DNA from: an uncultured cyanobacterium
GTDB taxonomy: Bacteria; Cyanobacteriota; Cyanobacteriia; CACIAM-69d
Assembly (NCBI GenBank): GCA_937883785.1
Contig: CALGDE010000085.1
Coordinates: 1-42,731 of the forward strand
Reading direction: 5' to 3'
Length of the DNA stretch: 42,731 bases
A program made the translations under genes and the position numbers. Of this stretch, positions 37,783 to 42,731 are shown in pieces (the stretch's first letter is position 1; every line of letters begins with the position of its first letter). Under the pieces are notes generated by a model. The model was not told the origin of the DNA. It searched no databases and was given only the letters and a program-made list of their open reading frames with translations.

Positions 37783-38193
37783 TCAGCGTTGCCCCAACAG
37801 TTCGTCGATTATTGCCAATTCTGCATCCGTAGGGTGCCAGCGACAGGCTTTAAAATCCACCGTTAATTTATCGTCCAGCTCAATACCCTCCGCTTCTAGG
37901 AGCGATCGCTGAAAAAAATCCGACCCATTGCGAAACACTGACTCAGACACCTGCCCCTTCGCATTAATCACCCGCTGCCAGGGAATGTCTCCATCCTCCG
38001 CCACCCGAAACAGCGCATAGCCCACCAGCCGAGCCTTACCCCCATATCCCGCCAGCTCAGCAATTTGCCCGTAGGTAGCCACCTTGCCAAAGGGAATCAG
38101 CCGCACCACCGCATAAATCTTGTCGTAGGCATTTTGTTTCGCCTGCTTAGCCTGCTCTGCCTCATCTGACTGTTGAGATGATTGACGCCCCAT
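37783..38193 (-). CDS. Alkyltransferase-like (ATL) protein, MGMT fold without catalytic Cys
   Basis: The 136-aa protein has the DNA-binding half of the O6-methylguanine-DNA methyltransferase fold, with IPFGKVATYGQIAELAG and a VGYALFRV region. At the position of the acceptor motif PCHR it reads PWQR (residues 71-74), so Trp replaces the catalytic Cys. That is the defining feature of ATL proteins, which bind O6-alkylguanine, bend the DNA and hand it to nucleotide excision repair. A Gln-rich N-terminal tail precedes the domain. The gene precedes the M48-like gene in the same direction. UvrA, its known partner pathway, is encoded 11 kb away in this window. Confidence 0.88.
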   Translation of the reverse strand: MGRQSSQQSDEAEQAKQAKQNAYDKIYAVVRLIPFGKVATYGQIAELAGYGGKARLVGYALFRVAEDGDIPWQRVINAKGQVSESVFRNGSDFFQRSLLEAEGIELDDKLTVDFKACRWHPTDAELAIIDELLGQR

Positions 38194-38321
38194 ACTTCCC
38201 CCTAACGCTCATCTTCACCCTGCCCTAAAGACAAAAGGCGTGACAATTGCCGCTTACCAATTGCAATAACTCTCTCCAGAGCCGTTTTACTCGCCCTACC
38301 TGGCGCCCCCTCCCAACACAA

Positions 38322-38349
38322 AAGAGCCTGCCCCGAAGGACAGACTCTT
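38322..38349 (-). terminator. Terminator of the porin gene
   Basis: On the minus strand the RNA forms a 12-pair stem, AAGAGTCTGTCC with GGGCAGGCTCTT allowing G-U pairs, closed by a UUCG tetraloop and followed by a TTGTGTT tract. It begins about 95 bases after the porin stop codon. Confidence 0.75.
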
Positions 38350-38443
38350 CAAAATCAAGAACATTGACCCAGATAACTACGCTGACTTGCTATCTGAGCC
38401 ACTGCTCTTTCCACAATCAGTATTCAATAATCCAATTGGTGGT

Positions 38444-40036
38444 TTAGAAAGTGAAGGTGGTCCGCACAACGCCCACAATTGCAGCGTCGTTGTCGTCATC
38501 ATTCTCAGGGTTGGTAACCACAAAGACCGCAGGAGTCACGGAGATGTTGCTGTTTAGCTGCATCCGGTACAACGCTTCAATGTGCCAGGTAGGATCGTCC
38601 TCATCACCAATGCCGTCGCCGTCAATGACATAAGGAGGCTGACCTACGATAATGCCGCCAACGTTGCCTTCCTTAAACAGGTCGGGGAACGCAAAGTGCA
38701 CAGCCCAGTTAAATAGGGTTGCATTATCATCGTCGTCGTCAGTTTCATTGGCGAAAGACGCACTGACCCAGCCACCTAGTTCAAAACCGTCGGTAATGCG
38801 AGCGTTGGTCTGTAAACCAACGTTATGAGCAGTGACAGCAGTGCCGGTACCAAAGGGACGACGGCCGAAGCTACTACCGGTGCTAGCCGTTAAGTCACCA
38901 CCGGGGGTGTAGTAGCGATAGGAGTAAGCTAACGCCGCAGTCCAGGCATCAGTGACTTTGTAAGTAGCGGTGGCGTTAATACTGAATGCACCGTTAAATA
39001 AGCCGTTGCCTTCGGTGGGATCATCAGCGTCAGCAGCCAAGTAGCTCAAAGCTGCGCCAAAGCGATCGCCCTTGTAATCAATACCAGCACCCGCGCCTTC
39101 GGGAGCACGGAAAATCAGAGGGTCACGACGACCCCAGCGAGAAACAGAACCCTGTCCGCCACTTTTTAGGGGGTTAATAACGGCGTGAATCTCGTCCACG
39201 TCCATGCCCACAGTACCCACGTGTGCACGGAAGCCATTGCCAATGGGGAAGCGGTAGGTCAAACGACCCAAGCGAAAGACGTTGCCGGTGTTGGCCTCAA
39301 AGCCAAACCGAGCTTGACGGGTGCGATCGCCAAAGTAACGAGCAACGTTACCAGTCTGCAAACGAACCCGCAAACGATCCTTACCGTGGAAGCTGGTGTC
39401 GAAGTTCAAACGAACCCGCTCAGAGAAGGTGACTTGGTCGTCGTCAGAATCTCCGTCCTCAAAATCCACATCATTGGAACCTGCCAAGGCGAAGATAACT
39501 TCAGCCTTTAGCTTGGTAGTGGTGGAAAACTGGTTAGCTTCTAGCTCGGTGGTGCGGGCTTCTAGGGCATCCACACGACCACGGATTTCCGCTAGCTCAG
39601 CAGCAAACTCTTCCTGAAGACGCTGTAGGGTCTGCAAGTCTTCCTTGGTCGCCAAGGGATCCGTTGCAGCAGCGATTAATTCGTTAACGCGGTCCAAGCA
39701 AGCGTTTAAACCAGCGGCAAACTCATAACGAGTCAAAGCGCGATTACCCCGGTAGGTTCCGTCGGGATAACCAGCGATGCAGCCGTAGCGCTCCACTAGG
39801 GACTGTAGAGCTTGGAAAGCCCAGTCAGTGGGGGATACGTCAGACAATTGGGAAACAGAAGTTACCTGCTCCATTGAGTGGACGCTACCGCCAAAATCAT
39901 CAGAAGCAGCGATCGCTTCAATACTGCCGTCGTCGATTGCGATTTCATTCGCCAGGGCAGAACCCTGAGCAACCATCATCGAAGCCCCCAGCAAAGCGGG
40001 GCTGATGCGGATTGCGTTCCACAGAACTTTTAACAT
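38444..40036 (-). CDS. SLH-domain outer-membrane porin (OprB/iron-uptake type)
   Basis: The 530-aa precursor has a signal peptide ending in GSALA near residue 29. An SLH domain follows (DVSPTDWAFQALQSLVERYG and CIAGYPDGTYRGNRALTRYEF, about residues 67-110), anchoring the protein to peptidoglycan. Next is a coiled coil with DALEARTTELEA, and then a beta barrel of about 350 residues ending in Phe, the usual C-terminal signal for outer-membrane insertion. This layout is that of cyanobacterial porins annotated as iron-uptake or carbohydrate-selective porins. The barrel has highly acidic loops (EDGDSDDDQ, ETDDDDDN and NPENDDDND). GAGGAAAA lies just before the ATG as ribosome site. Substrate unknown. 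Confidence 0.92.
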   Translation of the reverse strand: MLKVLWNAIRISPALLGASMMVAQGSALANEIAIDDGSIEAIAASDDFGGSVHSMEQVTSVSQLSDVSPTDWAFQALQSLVERYGCIAGYPDGTYRGNRALTRYEFAAGLNACLDRVNELIAAATDPLATKEDLQTLQRLQEEFAAELAEIRGRVDALEARTTELEANQFSTTTKLKAEVIFALAGSNDVDFEDGDSDDDQVTFSERVRLNFDTSFHGKDRLRVRLQTGNVARYFGDRTRQARFGFEANTGNVFRLGRLTYRFPIGNGFRAHVGTVGMDVDEIHAVINPLKSGGQGSVSRWGRRDPLIFRAPEGAGAGIDYKGDRFGAALSYLAADADDPTEGNGLFNGAFSINATATYKVTDAWTAALAYSYRYYTPGGDLTASTGSSFGRRPFGTGTAVTAHNVGLQTNARITDGFELGGWVSASFANETDDDDDNATLFNWAVHFAFPDLFKEGNVGGIIVGQPPYVIDGDGIGDEDDPTWHIEALYRMQLNSNISVTPAVFVVTNPENDDDNDAAIVGVVRTTFTF

Positions 40037-40166
40037 TGGGAATTTTCCTCACACCTAACAGAACCCAGGTACGATTCCGGATTCAACTACCCAGCGCAAA
40101 AACGCATGTAGCTATGGTCCTAATCGTAGCAATTACTACTAAATTTGCAGGGTTCACTATTGAAAA

Positions 40167-40189
40167 AATAAGCAATTTGGCCGCTTATT
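40167..40189. repeat. Inverted repeat upstream of the porin gene
   Basis: AATAAGC and GCTTATT are separated by nine bases, about 130-150 bases before the porin start codon. It could be an operator for the porin gene; no known consensus is matched. Confidence 0.35.
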
Positions 40190-40321
40190 GCAAGAGTTAT
40201 TCAATAGTTTTATCTGCTCCTTACCCAGTCTTAACTTTATGGATAGAAGTTATTGGCATTCATGGAGATATTTCCCGCTCGCAGGGTTTGCCAGTTGGCT
40301 ATAGCGGGATTTGGGCGATGA

Positions 40322-42568
40322 TTAGGCGGTATCCATATGGATAGCAATGATAGCTGGCATTGGAATGGCGTTGAGCGATCGCCGCGGCCAGTTGGAACCA
40401 ATGGGAACCCGCCGCTTCTGCATAAAAGGAGTGCCGTTGGTGGTCAATAGAGGAATATCGGCGATGGTTTCCGCTAAGTCTTTGCGCGCCCCGCTGACTT
40501 CTCCAGGATGCTGAATCGCTAAAAATAGGCTTTCTGGCTGGGTATCGGTGGGAGTCACAAAGCAGGGACCGGTCATTTCCACATCCATGGGACCGTAGGC
40601 AAAAAGCTGGGGAATGCCCGCGTTGGAGCCGGAACGGGGGATGCACCATAGGGAATTATTGCCGTAGATCGCGCTGAGTTGGGCGGGATGGAGTGGATTG
40701 CCTTCAACGTTACGGCGATCCGCTCTAAGTGATCGGTTTAACAGTCCGCCGGACGTATCGGTTACAAACCATAGATTTTCCTGAAAGTCCAAAGCTAGGT
40801 TGTCGGGATTTGTAAATCCGCCGCCGCCATGGGCTGATTCGCCGCCAGTGACAAGAGGGATCCAGGAAAATGTCAGAGATTCTGGATGATTTTGGTCCTC
40901 ACGCACCTTAAAAATCCACCCTTGGTCGTGTTGTCCATCGGCGTGAATCGGCGCTTGGGGGAGCGGCTGAAAGATATCGCGCTGGGGGCCGCCTTCCCTT
41001 GAGCTGGCGAGCCCTGAGGTAAACGCCACAAATAAATTGCCGCTGCTGTCGATTGCCAAATCTTCCGGGCGTGCTGTGCAGGTGGCTCCAGCGGCGCTGG
41101 CGGCGTAGTGGGCATCGATTAAAATGGCACCTTGTTTTTCAAGGTTGTTTCCCACATATAAGTCGCCAAGGGTGGAATACCGCTGGGCAAATTGGGTAAC
41201 TGCTTTCTCGTTGCGCACCAGTTCCCAGCCACCGCCCGGGCGACGAGGTAGAGCTAAACCACCGCCCAGTTGATCGCTGGGCTTTTGAGGATTGACTGGA
41301 GTGTCAGGGGTGAGGGGAATCCAAGTGCCGGTGCCATCGGCGTTAAAGCGGGCGGCGTAGAGGGTGCCTTTTTTAAAAAGGCGTGAGTTAGCTTTGTCTT
41401 GGGGGGCGCGGATGATACTGTCGCTAACGAATTTATAAAAATGTCCGCTGCGGCGATCGCACCCGGAATACACCACCAGGGGATGCCCCGCTTCTGCCCG
41501 CACCGCCACCGCTTCATGGCGATATCGCCCCAGCAGGGTGTGTTTGGTGCCAAAGTCGTCGGGATTGAGCGGGTCGATTTCCACCATCCATCCATATTTA
41601 TTACCCACATATCCCAGCAGGCTGCCGCTGCCCACCATGCCACGGTTGGAAACAAAAAAGGGGCGATCGCCAGGAGGAAACGCACTGCCGTCGGGATACA
41701 CCGATTCGGTTACCCAGCTTTGGAAATTTTCCTCCGCGCTCAGCACCGTTCCCCAGGGAGTATGCCCGCCTGCGCAGTTGCCGAAGGTGCCCACAATGGA
41801 ATCGCCCCATTTATCCTGATAGCCCTGCACCGTTTTTTTACGAAATATCGCCGTCGCCGGTCCCGTTGCTTTTAACAATCGCCGCCGGTTATCGAAGCCT
41901 GCTAAGCCAGTGATACGGCGATCGCACTTAGATGGTTTTCGTTGCCATTGACCGTTGGCATCCCGCGCCACACCCATAACGCCCACACCCACGTCATACA
42001 ACGACGCCTTTGCCAACTTGAGCACCGCCGATCGCCCCGCTTCCGACTGGGGCAATCGCTGGGCATAAAGTCCCGTTTGCCCTGCCTGCCTAACCGCCGC
42101 AATGCCCGCCTTTAACGGTAGGGGCTCACCAAAAATCTCAGCGTACCCCGCAAACCAGGGCTTACCGCTGATGTATTCAAAATTGATGGTCAGCACTCCT
42201 TCGTCGGGTCCCGTTGACGTGAAGTGCAAATAGTCGTTGTTGTAGCCCAGGCGATCGCCATTCCCCAAATAATCCCCCCATTTCCCCACCACGTTATACG
42301 TATAGCCTTCGGGCAACACCACATCGTCTTCCACCGTAAATGTGGCGTATTGCTTAAGTTGTTCCGCCGTGGTGCGGGTTTCGGCGGCGGTGGGGGCAGC
42401 GCTAGGAATGGGTTGAAAGTCAGAAAAATGGGGCGTAGAAACGATCTTGCTAGCGGTGCCGTCGAATTGAGTGGCGGTGGCGATCGACCGGTGGGAGTTT
42501 AAGGCAGCGGTTCCGATTCCTGCTCCCAAAAATAGCAAGACATCACGGCGGCTGAATCCTGTAGACAC
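40322..42568 (-). CDS. PhoX-family alkaline phosphatase, Tat-exported
   Basis: The 748-aa protein is a PhoX-type (DUF839) phosphatase, a calcium/iron enzyme that releases phosphate from organic esters outside the cytoplasm. The N-terminus has a Tat signal with the twin-arginine motif SRRDVLLFLG, followed by AGIGTAAL. Family segments include GNCAGGHTPWGTVLSAEENF, the GWMVEIDPLNP strand, RHEAVAVRAEAGHPLVVYSG, RPEDLAIDSSGNLFVAFT and TNPDNLALDFQENLWFVTD. The start codon is GTG at 42568, preceded by an AAGGG-type ribosome site. A candidate Pho box lies about 70 bases upstream, so induction on phosphate starvation is likely. The downstream porin gene is in the same direction after a 285-base gap. 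Confidence 0.9.
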   Translation of the reverse strand: MSTGFSRRDVLLFLGAGIGTAALNSHRSIATATQFDGTASKIVSTPHFSDFQPIPSAAPTAAETRTTAEQLKQYATFTVEDDVVLPEGYTYNVVGKWGDYLGNGDRLGYNNDYLHFTSTGPDEGVLTINFEYISGKPWFAGYAEIFGEPLPLKAGIAAVRQAGQTGLYAQRLPQSEAGRSAVLKLAKASLYDVGVGVMGVARDANGQWQRKPSKCDRRITGLAGFDNRRRLLKATGPATAIFRKKTVQGYQDKWGDSIVGTFGNCAGGHTPWGTVLSAEENFQSWVTESVYPDGSAFPPGDRPFFVSNRGMVGSGSLLGYVGNKYGWMVEIDPLNPDDFGTKHTLLGRYRHEAVAVRAEAGHPLVVYSGCDRRSGHFYKFVSDSIIRAPQDKANSRLFKKGTLYAARFNADGTGTWIPLTPDTPVNPQKPSDQLGGGLALPRRPGGGWELVRNEKAVTQFAQRYSTLGDLYVGNNLEKQGAILIDAHYAASAAGATCTARPEDLAIDSSGNLFVAFTSGLASSREGGPQRDIFQPLPQAPIHADGQHDQGWIFKVREDQNHPESLTFSWIPLVTGGESAHGGGGFTNPDNLALDFQENLWFVTDTSGGLLNRSLRADRRNVEGNPLHPAQLSAIYGNNSLWCIPRSGSNAGIPQLFAYGPMDVEMTGPCFVTPTDTQPESLFLAIQHPGEVSGARKDLAETIADIPLLTTNGTPFMQKRRVPIGSNWPRRSLNAIPMPAIIAIHMDTA

Positions 42569-42639
42569 GGTGGCACCCTTATCTAGTGGAAAAACGGGAA
42601 AAATTCCAAATTAAATCTTACCCACCCTCACTCGCACGA

Positions 42640-42669
42640 ACGTAATCTCTAAGTAAATATCCGGTTAAC
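42640..42669 (-). promoter_or_regulatory. Candidate Pho box upstream of the PhoX gene
   Basis: On the minus strand there are three octamers with an 11-base period: GTTAACCG, then ATTTACTT, then GATTACGT, each separated by three bases. The cyanobacterial Pho box consists of repeated octamers near CTTAACCT with three-base spacing. The first two octamers match it at about six of eight positions and the third at about four. The site ends about 72 bases before the start codon. Confidence 0.45.
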
Positions 42670-42731
42670 GATCTGTCTAATACCAATTCTCCAATATTGC
42701 GAGATAATTGATGAACATTGATGGTGACGCT

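Noticed and set aside
40274-40308. Possible terminator of the PhoX gene (CCCGCT ... AGCGGG)
   Set aside because: Only six to seven paired bases, long loop and no T-tract on the minus strand; too weak to list.

Overview
The window looks like a cyanobacterial chromosome segment. The HIP1 octamer GCGATCGC and its core are scattered through genes on both strands. The gene content also fits: a MenA-type phytyltransferase for phylloquinone, an SLH-domain outer-membrane porin, a cyanobacterial-type PilA pilin, a DUF3370 protein, a single-RRM RNA-binding protein and a ThiC under a TPP riboswitch. No phage, CRISPR array or complete insertion sequence was seen. Most of the window is ordinary chromosome, with several small patches of decayed genes.

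Layout. 1-5.8 kb: a broken SUMF1/FGE-type fragment, a HAD phosphatase (minus), an M16 peptidase pair (catalytic plus non-catalytic subunit) and a DCC-family oxidoreductase. 6.1-11 kb: a 1252-aa PAS/GAF/GGDEF/EAL protein, followed by a decayed tandem copy of its own EAL tail, then pilA (minus) with a terminator. 11.2-16.3 kb: two paralogous methyltransferases (minus), a sensor-less histidine kinase and a decayed ATPase C-terminus. 16.3-20.6 kb: thiC with TPP riboswitch and terminator (minus), menA, and class I fructose-bisphosphate aldolase (minus). 21-23.8 kb: a hypothetical gene, a DUF924 gene, a CNNM/CBS membrane protein lacking the usual C-terminal domain, then tRNA-Tyr(GTA) and tRNA-Thr(GGT). 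23.9-29 kb (minus): uvrA, then a permease and a DUF6816-like gene coupled through a TGATG overlap. 29.3-30 kb: remnants of nuclease-like genes and an ORF that joins the start of an MNT nucleotidyltransferase to the end of a HepT toxin. 30-35 kb: DUF3370 protein, acyltransferase, RTX-repeat protein (minus), RRM protein (minus). 35.1-42.7 kb (all minus): a large M48-like protein that has lost zinc ligands, an alkyltransferase-like protein, a porin and a Tat-exported PhoX phosphatase with a candidate Pho box.

How the genes fit together. The clear pathway genes (thiC, menA, fba, uvrA, tRNAs) are housekeeping and do not form one operon. Themes are c-di-GMP and kinase signalling beside pilA, envelope proteolysis and transport (M16 pair, PhoX, porin), and repair of bulky or alkylated DNA (UvrA, ATL). 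I do not see a convincing complete new system. The items most worth a second look are the MNT-HepT fusion, which lacks both the nucleotidyltransferase DxD and the HEPN arginine; the M48-like pseudo-peptidase; the EAL pseudogene; and the leader-trailer helix around tRNA-Tyr.
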